Shown: positions 32,513-41,990, numbered from the stretch's first letter. The stretch: DNA of 62,246 nucleotides from Ruminococcus sp. (GCA_017620025.1 JAFZRF010000010.1:1-62246); one strand, 5' to 3'. Notes: generated by a model not told the origin, from the sequence alone. Made by a program: numbers and translations.

Positions 32513-33282
32513 TACCAGATCACCTCCTCAGCACGGAATACAGGGCCGTCCTTGCAGACATGGGCGAAGTACTCCTCATCGTTGCGCTTTGTGCGGCAGG
32601 CACAGCCGAGACAGGCTCCGATACCGCAGGCCATTCTCTCCTCAAGGGAGATCTCACAGTATATATCATTCTCACCGCAGATAGCTGCGATGCCCTTGAG
32701 CATAGGCATGGGGCCGCAGGCATATACTGCGTCGATTCCGCCCTGTGCAGCAAGCTCCTTCAGAGGCTGTGTAACAAAGCCGTGGATGCCGGCAGAGCCG
32801 TCGTCAGTGCAGAGTACAGCCTCGGCACCTGTTGCACGGAAGTCATCCTGAAGGATAACTGCCTGGGCATTGCGGAAACCGGATATCATAACTGCCTTTT
32901 CGCCGTAGATCTTTGCAAGAGGGAGCATGGGAGGTGTTCCGATTCCTCCGCCGACGAGCACGACCTTTCTGAAGCTTTCATCAATGGTGAAGCCGTGTCC
33001 GAGGGGAGCGAGCATATCAATAAGGTCGCCCTTGTTGAGACGTGCTATCTCCTCCGTTCCCTGACCTCTTATCTCGAAAACTATCCTCAGAGTGCCCTGC
33101 TCACGGTCTATGCAGCAGATGCTTATAGGTCTGCGGAGCGTGAAGCCGTTTGCTCTGATATGGACGAACTGTCCGGGCACGGCAGCTGCCGCAACCTCCG
33201 GACAGGCTATCGTGAAACTGTAGATATTGCGTGCTATAGCCTCTTTAGCCCTGATGATGTATTGTCCCTGTGTGTATTTCAT
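32512..33282 (-). CDS. pyrK: Dihydroorotate dehydrogenase B, electron transfer subunit
   Basis: 256 residues. An FAD-binding barrel with LRRPISICC, an NAD-binding half (VVLVGGGIGTPPMLPLA), and the C-terminal [2Fe-2S] cysteines CGIGACLGCAC plus a later HVCKDGP. It carries electrons from PyrD to NAD+. The true start is 33282 (GGAAGGAG five bases upstream), not the longer frame reaching 33408, which overlaps the preceding gene. No other pyrimidine gene is in the window. Confidence 0.95.
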   Translation of the reverse strand: MKYTQGQYIIRAKEAIARNIYSFTIACPEVAAAAVPGQFVHIRANGFTLRRPISICCIDREQGTLRIVFEIRGQGTEEIARLNKGDLIDMLAPLGHGFTIDESFRKVVLVGGGIGTPPMLPLAKIYGEKAVMISGFRNAQAVILQDDFRATGAEAVLCTDDGSAGIHGFVTQPLKELAAQGGIDAVYACGPMPMLKGIAAICGENDIYCEISLEERMACGIGACLGCACRTKRNDEEYFAHVCKDGPVFRAEEVIW

Positions 33283-33307
33283 GGGTTCTCCTTCCGGTAT
33301 CTGCGTT

Positions 33308-34081
33308 TCAGACTCTTCTCTGCCTTCCGCAGTCCTTGCATTTCTTTGTGAACAGACCGCCCATCTTGCCGCCGCAGTAGATACATCTTCCTGTTCTTGC
33401 CCGCTCACGCACTACCTGTGCGCAGTTCGGGAAGAGGTGGAGATATGCCCAGTCAAAGACCGTGGTATCGTCGCAGCTGTCAAAGACGCCGTCAAGCAGC
33501 TTTGATATGCTGTAGCCTATGCTGACGGAGGTCAGGTTCGTGCAGCCGGAGAATGCAGTAGGGTGGATATTGATATACCTTTCCTTGTCCTTCTCCGCCT
33601 TTGTGTTTATCTCAACGGCATTGAGACCGGTGCAGCCGCCGAATGCGCCCTTGCCGATGCAGAAGTATATCTTCAGCTTGGAGGCGATATAATCGGCCAG
33701 ACCGGTTATCGTGCCGTTGTCTGAATAGCCTATGCGCGGGATATAGATACGTGTGAGACCGGTACAGCCGAGAAAGGCATAATTGCCTATCGCATTCACG
33801 CTCTCCGGCATGAATACATAGGTTATCTCGGAATGGTTCTCGAAGGCATGATCGCCTATCGTGGTCACTGCATCGGGTATAACGACCTCAGTTGAGCTTC
33901 CCCTGTAGCTCCTGAGGATGCCGTTCCTGATGACGAATTCACTCGAAGCCCCGTTGAAGCTGTTCACTGCTTCCTCCGTACTGAACGTCGAGCCGCAGTA
34001 ACGGCATCTCCAGGTGGGAGCCTCGTCATCTATCGTAAGTATCTCTCCGCATTGTGTACATTTCGCCTTTACAAAAGGCAT
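33308..34081 (-). CDS. Zinc-ribbon/leucine-rich-repeat (BspA-type) protein
   Basis: 257 residues without signal peptide. The N-terminus has two CxxC pairs (CTQCGEI, CRYCGST), a zinc ribbon. Residues 65-215 are LRR_5/BspA-type repeats (VVIPDAVTTIGDHAFENHSE, ESVNAIGNYAFLGCTGLT, HPTAFSGCTNLTSV). The C-terminus has another zinc pair set (CIYCGGK, CKDCGRQ). It is a shorter paralogue of the preceding gene's product and lies 32 bp after it. Zinc ribbons at both ends suggest an intracellular protein, unlike most BspA proteins. Function unknown. Confidence 0.75.
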   Translation of the reverse strand: MPFVKAKCTQCGEILTIDDEAPTWRCRYCGSTFSTEEAVNSFNGASSEFVIRNGILRSYRGSSTEVVIPDAVTTIGDHAFENHSEITYVFMPESVNAIGNYAFLGCTGLTRIYIPRIGYSDNGTITGLADYIASKLKIYFCIGKGAFGGCTGLNAVEINTKAEKDKERYINIHPTAFSGCTNLTSVSIGYSISKLLDGVFDSCDDTTVFDWAYLHLFPNCAQVVRERARTGRCIYCGGKMGGLFTKKCKDCGRQRRV

Positions 34082-34113
34082 ATTATCCCCTCTTTCCTAT
34101 ATCAGGAATATGC

Positions 34114-35451
34114 TTACTGCTCCTTCTTCCAGTTGCAGTTCCTGCATCTCTTGAGTAAATTGTACTGTCCGCCGCATCTCGGGCAGAGACCCTGTGAGCG
34201 GAAGTAAGCCTCCATGGAGCCGAATCTGAATACATCTGCTGCATTGTACTCGGTGCCTCTGAAGATGATCCTGGATACGCCGTTTCCGTCGCCCCTGCGG
34301 TCTACGTTGAAGGCAGGCTCGGAATCAGCTGTGCCGACATCCCACGAAGTCTTGGGGTTATCGAGTATGATCTCCTCAAGTCCGCAGTGCAGTGAGCCGA
34401 ATGCGATCTCAACTACTGTTCCGGGTACGGTAAGGCTCTTGAGGTTCTTGCAGTTATTGAATGTCTTGTAGTCTATCTTGGTAAGGCTTCCGGGGAGAGT
34501 TACCGACTTGAGCTCGGTACAGTCCTCGAATGCCGATCTTGCAATATCCATTACGCTGTCGGGTATAACTATTGAACGGAGCTGTGTGTTGCCCTTGAAT
34601 GCGCCTGCACCTATCTTTCTGATGCTGGAAGGGAGCTCAAGGTCAAGAGCGCTGCCGTGGTACTTCTTGAGTGTGATAAGATCCATCTCAAACTCCGGAA
34701 CATCCGGCTTCTTCTCCTCCGCAGTCTCAGCGGCGGGAGCTGTCTCGGGAGCCTTGGGTGCTTCCTGTGCGGGTGCCGAGGCGCTTACGGGTGCCTTCGG
34801 GGCTGCCTGTGCGGGCGCCGGTTCGCTTACGGGAGCCTTTGAAGCTTCCTGTACAGGTGTCGGTGCGCTTACGGGTGCCTTGGGAGCTGCCTGTACAGGT
34901 GCCGGTGCGCTTACGGGAGCCTTGGGGGCTTCCTGTACGGGTGCCGGTGCGCTTACGGGTGCCTTCGGGGCTGCCTGTACGGGTGCCGGAGCGCTTACGG
35001 GTGCCTTGGGTGCTTCCTGTACGGGTGCCGGGGCGCTTACGGGAGCCTTCGGAGCTTCCTGTACGGGGGCAGGTGTTGCTGCAGGTGCCTTGGGGGCTTC
35101 CTGTACGGGGGCCGGGGCGCTTACGGGAGCCTTGGGTGCTGCCTGTACGGGTGCCGGGGCTGCCGGTGCCTTGGGAGTTGACTGTACGGGCGCAGGTGCC
35201 TTCGGAGTCTCGGGTTTCTGAACCGCAGCTGCTTCGGGAGCCTTCACACCCTGTTCAGCCCTGACCGGTGTTCCCTCTGCCGGAGCAGTACGCTTCTTCA
35301 GCTTGATGACCACAGGCTTCTTTTTGGCCGGCGGCGTTACCTTGAGCTGCTCTCCGCAGTGGCCGCAATACCAGTATGCAAGTCCTTTCGCCGCATAGAT
35401 CTCAGCTCCGCAGCTGCTGCATTCCATACGTATAAAATCGTTCACGTTCAT
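34114..35451 (-). CDS. Zinc-ribbon/Ala-Pro-repeat/leucine-rich-repeat protein
   Basis: 445 residues: zinc ribbon (CSSCGAE at 11, CGHCGEQ at 29), basic linker, eleven 14-residue Ala-Pro repeats of type APVQEAPKAPVSAP (about 87-239), LRR_5 repeats (about 255-400; IPDSVMDIARSAFEDCTELK) and a C-terminal zinc ribbon (CPRCGGQ, CRNCNW). No signal peptide is visible. The Ala-Pro region should be an extended rod holding the LRR away from the zinc ribbon. GGGAGGTC precedes the ATG. It heads the run LRR-LRR-pyrK-pyrD-lipoprotein-ruvX; gaps are short, so all may be one transcript. Confidence 0.75.
   Translation of the reverse strand: MNVNDFIRMECSSCGAEIYAAKGLAYWYCGHCGEQLKVTPPAKKKPVVIKLKKRTAPAEGTPVRAEQGVKAPEAAAVQKPETPKAPAPVQSTPKAPAAPAPVQAAPKAPVSAPAPVQEAPKAPAATPAPVQEAPKAPVSAPAPVQEAPKAPVSAPAPVQAAPKAPVSAPAPVQEAPKAPVSAPAPVQAAPKAPVSAPTPVQEASKAPVSEPAPAQAAPKAPVSASAPAQEAPKAPETAPAAETAEEKKPDVPEFEMDLITLKKYHGSALDLELPSSIRKIGAGAFKGNTQLRSIVIPDSVMDIARSAFEDCTELKSVTLPGSLTKIDYKTFNNCKNLKSLTVPGTVVEIAFGSLHCGLEEIILDNPKTSWDVGTADSEPAFNVDRRGDGNGVSRIIFRGTEYNAADVFRFGSMEAYFRSQGLCPRCGGQYNLLKRCRNCNWKKEQ
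34735..35193 (-). repeat. 42-bp tandem repeat inside the LRR protein gene
   Basis: Eleven in-frame units of 42 bp (the first is 39 bp) encode the Ala-Pro repeats. Units alternate between GCTTCC and GCTGCC variants on the plus strand, a mosaic typical of repeats that expand and contract by recombination. Confidence 0.88.
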
Positions 35452-35488
35452 TTACTATGACCTCCCTTATAAAAAATATCTGTAATAC

Positions 35489-35517
35489 ATTATACCATAT
35501 ACTGTCTCGAAATGCAA
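35489..35517 (-). promoter_or_regulatory. Promoter of the LRR-pyr operon
   Basis: On the minus strand TTGCAT (35512-35517), 17-bp spacer, TATAAT (35489-35494). Confidence 0.75.
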
Positions 35518-35589
35518 CATATAATATATGAACATTATCTCAGCCGGCTACACTGCGGATACAATATGGAAACATTATTACATATTTTC

Positions 35590-35618
35590 TTGACAAATCA
35601 AAACGTATCGTGTAAAAT
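35590..35618 (+). promoter_or_regulatory. Promoter of the clostripain-like gene
   Basis: TTGACA (35590-35595), 17-bp spacer, TAAAAT (35613-35618). Confidence 0.78.
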
Positions 35619-35673
35619 GTAATTTGTAAAGTTGTATTATTACTTGAGAAATCTTTACTATATGGAGGTTATT

Positions 35674-38145
35674 ATGGATCCGAAACAGAACAGACCCCGT
35701 GGAAGGGAAAAGAACGTCACTTCCGGCGGAAGCGGCGCACGCAGACGCGGCGAAGGACTCGGTACAGGCAAAGTCGGCTCAAAGGACTATGAGAACCGAA
35801 AGCCATCCGGCGGCGGCGGAATGAAACGTGCCGGCGGTATCGGCGGAGGCTCCCTCCTCCTGATCCTCGCCTTCATCTTACTGCCCAAGCTCCTCGGCGG
35901 CGGCTCAGGCAGCACAGGAAACAGCGGTTCAGGTGGAATGGGCGACCTGCTCGGCGGCCTTCTCGGCGGCGGCAGCAGCTCAAGCAGTTCAAGCAGCAGC
36001 GGCGGTGCCGGAGACATACTCGGCGCACTCCTCGGCGGAATGGATACAGGCTCTGCTCCGGCAGGCTTTGACTTCAGCACAGGTGATACCAGCACAGGCG
36101 GCTATACCGCAAGCAGCGACGTTGCAGTAAACAACTCCGTAGCTTCCGGCTCACGTGCAAAGAGAACAAACATCATCGGCAACAATCAGGATACAGTTAC
36201 TCTGATGGTATATATGTGCGGTACTGACCTTGAGTCAAAGTACGGCATGGCATCATCGGATATGCAGGAAATGGCTTCTGCAAAATACGGCGATAACGTA
36301 AATATCATCGTATACACAGGCGGCTGCTCACAGTGGAAGATCCAGGGCATCAGCAATCAGAAGAACCAGATCTACCAGATAAAGGGCGGTCAGCTCAAGC
36401 AGCTCGAGGCTGATATGGGCAACGGCGCTATGACCAACCCGGACAACCTCTCCACTTTCATAAAGTACTGTGCAAAGAACTTCCCTGCTAACAGAAACGA
36501 GCTCATCCTCTGGGATCACGGCGGCGGATCTGTAAGCGGATACGGCTACGACGAGAAGAACAAGGCAAGCGGATCAATGAATCTTGCAAATGTGAGCAAG
36601 GCTCTCAAGGCCGGCGGCGTGAAGTTTGATTTCATCGGCTTCGATGCCTGCCTTATGGCTACCGCTGAGACAGCTCTCATGCTCGATGACTACGCTGACT
36701 ACCTCATCGCATCCGAGGAGACAGAGCCCGGTGTCGGCTGGTACTACACCAACTGGCTCACCAAGCTCGGCAGCAACACCTCAATGCCTACAACCGAGAT
36801 CGGCAAGAACATCGTTGACGACTTCGTTGCTACCTGCGCTACACAGTGCAGAGGCCAGAAGACAACACTTTCCGTCATCGACCTTGCTGAGTTCGCAAAC
36901 ACAGTTCCCTCAAAGCTCAATGCATGGGCAAAGTCAGTCAGCAGCAAGATCGCCGCAAACGACTATCAGTCCATCTCCGATGCACGTTATGCTACCCGTG
37001 AGTTCGCTGAGAGCACACGTATAGATCAGGTAGACCTTGTAAACCTTGCAGAGAATACTGCTACCCAGGAGGGCTATGAGCTTTCCAAGGCCATCAAGGA
37101 CGCTGTTAAGTACAACCGTACATCCACAAATATGACGAACGCTTACGGTGTTTCCATATATTTCCCGTACAAGAGAGCTTCCTACGTTGACTCTGCCTGC
37201 AATACCTACAGCCAGATCGGCATGGACAGCGAATACAGCAAGTGCATCCGTCAGTTCGCAAAGCTCGAGACCAGCGGTCAGATCGCAGCAGGCGGCACAG
37301 GCTCCGCTCTCGGCTCGCTCTTCAATCTCGGCGGCTCCGGCTCTTCAAGCTCCTCAGGCAGCGCTGATATGATCGGCTCACTGCTCGGCGCCTTCCTCGG
37401 CGGAGGCGTAAGCGGACGTTCCATCGCAGGCCTTGACAGCTCAAATACCTCATTCATGGACGAGAGCTCCATATCACAGAGCAGTGCTGCGGATTACCTC
37501 GCTATGAACTACTTCGATGCCTCCAAGCTCGTATGGACAAAGGACGGAGACCAGTACAAGATGACACTGCCCGAGAATCAGTGGTCACTGGTACACTCCC
37601 TCGACCTGAATATGTTCTACGATGACGGCACAGGATATATCGACCTCGGTCTCGACAATATCTACACCTTCGACGATGACGGAAACCTCATTGCCGATAC
37701 AGACCGCAACTGGCTCGCTATCAACGGCCAGACCGTTGCTTACTACCATACCGATACAACAGAGGCTGATGACAAGTGGACTATCTCAGGATACGTTCCT
37801 GCTCTCCTCAACGGCGAGCGTGTAAAGCTCGACATCGTATTCGATACGGACAATCCCAACGGCTACATTGCAGGCGCTACTCCCGACTATGAGCTCTCCG
37901 GCGATACAGATACCATCGCCAAGGAGATGACAGAGATCAAGGAGGGCGACAAGATCGACTTCGTATGCGATTACTACACCTACGACGGCAACTATCAGGA
38001 CAGCTACTTCCTCGGTGATACCCTCATTGTAGGCAGCAAGATGGAGATTAGCAACTCAGACGTAGGCGACGGCGAGGTAAGACTTATGTACTGCTTCACC
38101 GATATCTACGATCAGGAATACTGGTCAGAGGCTATTGTAAAGTAA
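35674..38145 (+). CDS. Clostripain-family (C11) cysteine peptidase, membrane-anchored
   Basis: 823 residues. A basic N-terminus, one hydrophobic segment (about 57-70, LLLILAFILLPKLL) and Gly/Ser-rich linkers lead to a C11 peptidase domain (about 165-470). The catalytic pair is H282 in WDHGGGS and C326 in GFDACLMA, as in clostripain, an Arg-specific protease that self-activates. A second Gly/Ser-rich stretch with LLGAFLGGG (about 560-580) precedes a C-terminal beta-rich domain of 230 residues. The Gly/Ser/Leu motif DLLGGLLGGGSSS occurs near both linkers. The start at 35674 follows GGAGG; the frame opens 42 nt earlier without a site. Confidence 0.87.
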   Translation: MDPKQNRPRGREKNVTSGGSGARRRGEGLGTGKVGSKDYENRKPSGGGGMKRAGGIGGGSLLLILAFILLPKLLGGGSGSTGNSGSGGMGDLLGGLLGGGSSSSSSSSSGGAGDILGALLGGMDTGSAPAGFDFSTGDTSTGGYTASSDVAVNNSVASGSRAKRTNIIGNNQDTVTLMVYMCGTDLESKYGMASSDMQEMASAKYGDNVNIIVYTGGCSQWKIQGISNQKNQIYQIKGGQLKQLEADMGNGAMTNPDNLSTFIKYCAKNFPANRNELILWDHGGGSVSGYGYDEKNKASGSMNLANVSKALKAGGVKFDFIGFDACLMATAETALMLDDYADYLIASEETEPGVGWYYTNWLTKLGSNTSMPTTEIGKNIVDDFVATCATQCRGQKTTLSVIDLAEFANTVPSKLNAWAKSVSSKIAANDYQSISDARYATREFAESTRIDQVDLVNLAENTATQEGYELSKAIKDAVKYNRTSTNMTNAYGVSIYFPYKRASYVDSACNTYSQIGMDSEYSKCIRQFAKLETSGQIAAGGTGSALGSLFNLGGSGSSSSSGSADMIGSLLGAFLGGGVSGRSIAGLDSSNTSFMDESSISQSSAADYLAMNYFDASKLVWTKDGDQYKMTLPENQWSLVHSLDLNMFYDDGTGYIDLGLDNIYTFDDDGNLIADTDRNWLAINGQTVAYYHTDTTEADDKWTISGYVPALLNGERVKLDIVFDTDNPNGYIAGATPDYELSGDTDTIAKEMTEIKEGDKIDFVCDYYTYDGNYQDSYFLGDTLIVGSKMEISNSDVGDGEVRLMYCFTDIYDQEYWSEAIVK

Positions 38146-38159
38146 TAAAGCACCAATGG

Positions 38160-38194
38160 GGGTGTGATAACATGACGTTATCACACCCTTTTTT
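38160..38194 (+). terminator. Terminator of the clostripain-like gene
   Basis: GGGTGTGATAAC and GTTATCACACCC form the stem, followed by six T. Confidence 0.92.
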
Positions 38195-38329
38195 CTGTCG
38201 GGCAGAGGCAGCAGGCGGCCTGCGTATTGACTGTATGTGCTGCCGCATTTCATAATGTGTCATCCGCCCGGGCTGATATAATAAAAACAAAAATCTTTTT
38301 CAAAAAGGGTAGAAATTTCCGGGCGACTG

Positions 38330-38338
38330 TGTTATAAT
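38330..38338 (+). promoter_or_regulatory. Extended -10 promoter of the oxaloacetate decarboxylase operon
   Basis: TGT-TATAAT (extended -10) with no clear -35, about 135 bp before oadA. The rest of 38195-38473 shows no gene or riboswitch I can recognise. Confidence 0.5.
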
Positions 38339-38473
38339 AAGATTTGATTGGAGTTTTTTTCGGTCATTTGCCGCTTATCTCCCGGATATATGCGGATGAG
38401 GGTAAATGACTGAGAAAAGCACATGACCGGTCTGCCTGGTGCAGATCCAAAATATACACAAGGAGGAGCGTAC

Positions 38474-39874
38474 ATGAAAAAAGTACAGCTTACAGAGACC
38501 ATCCTTCGTGACGCAAATCAGTCACTGATGGCGACACGACTGCCGTATGCAGACTACGAGGGTATCCTCGCAGATATGGACAAGGCAGGCTACTATTCCG
38601 TAGAGTGCTGGGGCGGAGCTACATTCGATTCCTGTCTCCGTTACCTTAACGAGGATCCCTGGGAGAGACTCAGAGGCCTCAGAAAGAACCTTCCCAACAC
38701 AAGGCTCCAGATGCTCCTGAGAGGTCAGAATCTTCTCGGCTACAAGCACTACCATGATGATGTAGTTGAAAAGTTTATTGAGCTCTCTATAAAGAACGGT
38801 ATCGATGTTATCCGTATCTTCGATGCTCTGAATGACTTCAGAAATATCGAGACTGCTCTCAATTCTGTAAAGAAGTTCGCAAACGAGAGGACTATCGCTT
38901 CCGGTTGTATCTCCTACACACAAAGCCCTGTACATACAGTTGACAAGTACATCGAGATGTGCAAGGAGCTCAAGACCATGGGCTTCGATACTATCTGCCT
39001 CAAGGATATGGCAGGAACCATGAGCCCCTACGAGGCTGAGCACCTCATCAAGGGCATCAAGGACGCTATCGGCGATATGACTCTTATCCTCCACACACAC
39101 TGCACCACCGGCATGGCTTACATGACCCTCACAAAGGCTATCGAGTCCGGTATCGATGTTATCGATACAGCTACCTCATGCTTCTCCGGCGGTACCTCAC
39201 AGCCCGCTACCGAGACTATGTTCTACGCTCTCCAGCAGTACGGCATAGACTCAGGTCTTGACGAGGATGTTATAAATAAGGTCAACGATTACTTCAAGCC
39301 CATCAAGCAGAAGTACATCGACAACGGACAGCTCAACCCCAAGAGCCTTGCTACGGACGCTCAGGCACTCGTATACAAGGTACCGGGCGGTATGCTCTCC
39401 AACATGATCGCCAACCTTACAGATATGAAGGCTATGGACAAGTTCGATGCCGCTCTCGCAGAGATCCCGAAGGTAAGAGCTGACATGGGATATCCTCCGC
39501 TGGTTACTCCCCTTTCACAGATGGTCGGCAACCAGGCCGTTACCAATGTGCTCGTAGGCGAGAGATACAAGAACATCTCCAAGGAGATCAAGAATTACAT
39601 CAAGGGCGAGTACGGCAATCCCCCCGCTCCTATCGCACAGGAGCTCGTTGACAAGGTGCTCGGAGACAGCGAGCCCGTTGACTGCCGTATCGAGGATCAG
39701 AAGCGCACAGGTGAGGACTTCGCCGCTGCCAAGGAGGCTCTCGGAGACCTCTGCCGCTGCGAGGAGGACATCATGAGCTATATCTGCTATCCCGATCAGA
39801 CTGTAAAGTTCCTTGAAGCCCGCAAGGCAGCTGAGGAAAACGAGGCTGTATATACCATTCAGGCTATGGACTGA
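38474..39874 (+). CDS. oadA: Oxaloacetate decarboxylase alpha subunit (carboxyltransferase)
   Basis: 466 residues of the DRE-TIM/5S carboxyltransferase family. LRDANQSLMATR near the N-terminus, CWGGATFDSCLRYL, FDALNDFRNI and LHTHCTTGMAYM (metal-binding His) are typical. It transfers carboxylate from oxaloacetate to biotin. Larger family members carry a C-terminal biotin domain; this one stops before it, and the biotin carrier is the separate gene at 40288. The start at 38474 follows AAGGAGGAG. It heads a four-gene operon coding for a Na+-exporting decarboxylase. Confidence 0.93.
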   Translation: MKKVQLTETILRDANQSLMATRLPYADYEGILADMDKAGYYSVECWGGATFDSCLRYLNEDPWERLRGLRKNLPNTRLQMLLRGQNLLGYKHYHDDVVEKFIELSIKNGIDVIRIFDALNDFRNIETALNSVKKFANERTIASGCISYTQSPVHTVDKYIEMCKELKTMGFDTICLKDMAGTMSPYEAEHLIKGIKDAIGDMTLILHTHCTTGMAYMTLTKAIESGIDVIDTATSCFSGGTSQPATETMFYALQQYGIDSGLDEDVINKVNDYFKPIKQKYIDNGQLNPKSLATDAQALVYKVPGGMLSNMIANLTDMKAMDKFDAALAEIPKVRADMGYPPLVTPLSQMVGNQAVTNVLVGERYKNISKEIKNYIKGEYGNPPAPIAQELVDKVLGDSEPVDCRIEDQKRTGEDFAAAKEALGDLCRCEEDIMSYICYPDQTVKFLEARKAAEENEAVYTIQAMD

Positions 39875-39889
39875 TAAAGGAGGATATAT

Positions 39890-40288
39890 ATGAATCCTGT
39901 ATTTCTTTCACAGGTCTCTGCAAGCGGTGAGAAGCTGAGCATAGGTGATGCTTTTATAACTGCCATCTTCGGATACACTGTAGTATTCGTAGGCCTCGTT
40001 ATCCTGATGTGCGTTATCACAGCAGTAGGCTCTTACTTCAAGGGCAAGGATGCCAAGGCCGAAGCAGAACAGAAGGCTTCACTAGAGGCTATCGCTAAGA
40101 AGGTCGAGGCAAATCCCCTGACCATCGTTCCCGCAGAAGCAAAGAAGGCTCCCGGTTCTGCCGGAAAGATCAAGCTCCACAGCGTTCCCGACAAGGAAGC
40201 TGCCATGATCATGGCTATCGTTGCAGATGCAATGCAGAAGCCTATCAATGAACTCCACTTTATTTCTATCAAGGAGGTAGAAGACTAA
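39890..40288 (+). CDS. oadG: OadG-like sodium pump gamma subunit
   Basis: 132 residues with one membrane helix (about 22-45, FGYTVVFVGLVILMCVITAV) preceded by a short outer N-terminus and followed by a charged, Lys/Glu-rich linker. Gamma subunits hold the alpha and beta subunits together. The C-terminal 50 residues (VPDKEAAMIMAIVADAM) resemble the extended tail seen in Clostridial OadG proteins. Its stop overlaps the biotin carrier start by one base (TAATG). Confidence 0.85.
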   Translation: MNPVFLSQVSASGEKLSIGDAFITAIFGYTVVFVGLVILMCVITAVGSYFKGKDAKAEAEQKASLEAIAKKVEANPLTIVPAEAKKAPGSAGKIKLHSVPDKEAAMIMAIVADAMQKPINELHFISIKEVED

Positions 40289-40689
40289 TGAAGTATAAAG
40301 TTACCCTTAACGGAAAGACATACGAGGTCGAGGTCGAGCACGGCAAGGCTGTTCTCCTTGACGAATACGAGGCTCTTGCTCCTGCACCTGCCGCAGCTCC
40401 GGCTCCCGCAGCTGCTCCTGCTGCCGCTGCAGCTCCCGCACCTGCCGCTCCCGCTGCTCCCGTTGATCTTGCCGCAGGCGAGACCGTTGCAGCTCCTATG
40501 CCCGGTAACATCCTCAGAGTCGATGTTAAGCAGGGCGATACCGTAAAGTCCGGTCAGATACTCGTTATCCTCGAGGCTATGAAGATGGAGAACGAGATCG
40601 TTGCCCCCAAGGACGGCACTGTTGCTCAGGTCGTTGTAGACAAGGGCTCCGTTGTTGACACAGGTGCACCTCTGGTCATCATCGCATAA
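40288..40689 (+). CDS. Biotin carboxyl carrier protein of the decarboxylase
   Basis: 133 residues: a short N-terminal beta segment, an Ala/Pro-rich flexible hinge (about 30-65), and a biotinyl domain with the biotin-acceptor lysine in EAMKMEN. The hinge lets the biotin swing between the alpha subunit and the membrane beta subunit. The operon position between gamma and beta genes is standard. Confidence 0.93.
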   Translation: MKYKVTLNGKTYEVEVEHGKAVLLDEYEALAPAPAAAPAPAAAPAAAAAPAPAAPAAPVDLAAGETVAAPMPGNILRVDVKQGDTVKSGQILVILEAMKMENEIVAPKDGTVAQVVVDKGSVVDTGAPLVIIA

Positions 40690-40700
40690 GGAGGGGCACC

Positions 40701-41918
40701 ATGGATATTCTTGAAACACTGAACCGCCTGTGGTCGGATTCAGGCTTTCAGAGCTTCTTTGTAAACGGAGGCTGGAAGAACCTTATAATGATCATCATTG
40801 CCTGTGTTCTTCTCTACCTCGGTATCGTAAAGAAGTTCGAGCCGCTTCTGCTCGTAGGCATCGCTTTCGGCTGTCTGCTCGTAAACCTCTCCTACTTCGG
40901 ACCGGAATCCTCAGACGCCCTCTACCACATCGACCTGTGGGACAACTTCCTTAATCCGGAGCATCCGGACTATCACAGCTACGGCGCTATAATGGCGCAC
41001 GGCGGACTGCTCGACATACTCTATATCGGTGTTAAGGCCGGTATCTATCCGTCACTTATCTTCATGGGCGTAGGCGCTATGACAGACTTCGGTCCCCTTA
41101 TCGCAAACCCCAAGAGCCTTCTCCTCGGAGCTGCTGCACAGATGGGCGTATTCCTCGCATTCTTCGGTGCCGTTCTCCTCGGATTCACAGGAAACCAGGC
41201 TGCTTCCATCGGTATCATCGGCGGTGCTGACGGCCCGACAGCCATCTTCCTCACAACAAAGCTCGCTCCTGAGCTCCTCGGACCTATCGCTATCGCAGCC
41301 TACTCCTACATGGCTCTGATCCCGATGATCCAGCCCCCGATCATGAAGCTCCTCACAACCGAGAAGGAGCGACAGGTAAAGATGGAGCAGAATAGAAACG
41401 TAACAAAGACAGAGAAGATCGTATTCCCGATCATCGTTGCCATGTTCGTTATCCTTCTCCTCCCCTCAACCGCTCCCCTCATCGGCTGCCTCATGCTCGG
41501 CAACCTCTGGAGAGAGTGCGGCGTTACTGAGAGACTTTCCGATACAGTACAGAATGCTCTTATGAACATCGTTACTGTATTCCTCGGAATCTCCGTAGGC
41601 GCTACAACAGTTGCTTCACGTTTCCTTTCACTCGAGACAATCAAGATCGTTGTTCTCGGTCTTACCGCTTTCTGCTTCTCTACTATCGGCGGACTTCTTG
41701 TCGGCAAGCTGATGTACAAGCTCACAGGCGGAAAGGTAAATCCCCTTATCGGTTCTGCCGGTGTATCCGCAGTGCCTATGGCTGCCCGTGTATCACAGAT
41801 GGAGGGTCAGAAGGCCAATCCTTCAAACTTCCTTCTCATGCACGCTATGGGCCCGAATGTTGCAGGCGTTATCGGTTCAGCTATCGCTGCCGGATTCCTT
41901 CTTGCAGTATTCAAGTGA
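40701..41918 (+). CDS. oadB: Sodium-translocating decarboxylase beta subunit
   Basis: 405 residues with about nine to eleven membrane helices. Two key functional segments are visible: the conserved loop with IGIIGGADGPTAIF, whose Asp is the Na+ site in OadB, and the C-terminal GSAGVSAVPMAARV. It decarboxylates carboxybiotin and exports Na+. The subunit closes the operon before a strong terminator at 41929. Confidence 0.95.
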   Translation: MDILETLNRLWSDSGFQSFFVNGGWKNLIMIIIACVLLYLGIVKKFEPLLLVGIAFGCLLVNLSYFGPESSDALYHIDLWDNFLNPEHPDYHSYGAIMAHGGLLDILYIGVKAGIYPSLIFMGVGAMTDFGPLIANPKSLLLGAAAQMGVFLAFFGAVLLGFTGNQAASIGIIGGADGPTAIFLTTKLAPELLGPIAIAAYSYMALIPMIQPPIMKLLTTEKERQVKMEQNRNVTKTEKIVFPIIVAMFVILLLPSTAPLIGCLMLGNLWRECGVTERLSDTVQNALMNIVTVFLGISVGATTVASRFLSLETIKIVVLGLTAFCFSTIGGLLVGKLMYKLTGGKVNPLIGSAGVSAVPMAARVSQMEGQKANPSNFLLMHAMGPNVAGVIGSAIAAGFLLAVFK

Positions 41919-41928
41919 TAAAGAATCA

Positions 41929-41958
41929 ACGGAGACAGTTCGCTGTCTCCGTTTTTTT
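41929..41958 (+). terminator. Terminator of the oad operon
   Basis: ACGGAGACAG and CTGTCTCCGT form the stem around TTCG, followed by seven T. Confidence 0.95.
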
Positions 41959-41990
41959 GCATCAGTCCGTATCAGTTTAAGCTTTTTATA

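Noticed and set aside
34735-35193. CRISPR-like periodic repeat
   Set aside because: The 42-bp period is in frame and encodes a 14-residue protein repeat.
34478-35221. Gly/Ala-rich plus-strand frame opposite the Ala-Pro repeats
   Set aside because: It is the antisense shadow of the 42-bp repeat, with no binding site; the minus-strand protein has zinc-ribbon and LRR domains on both sides.
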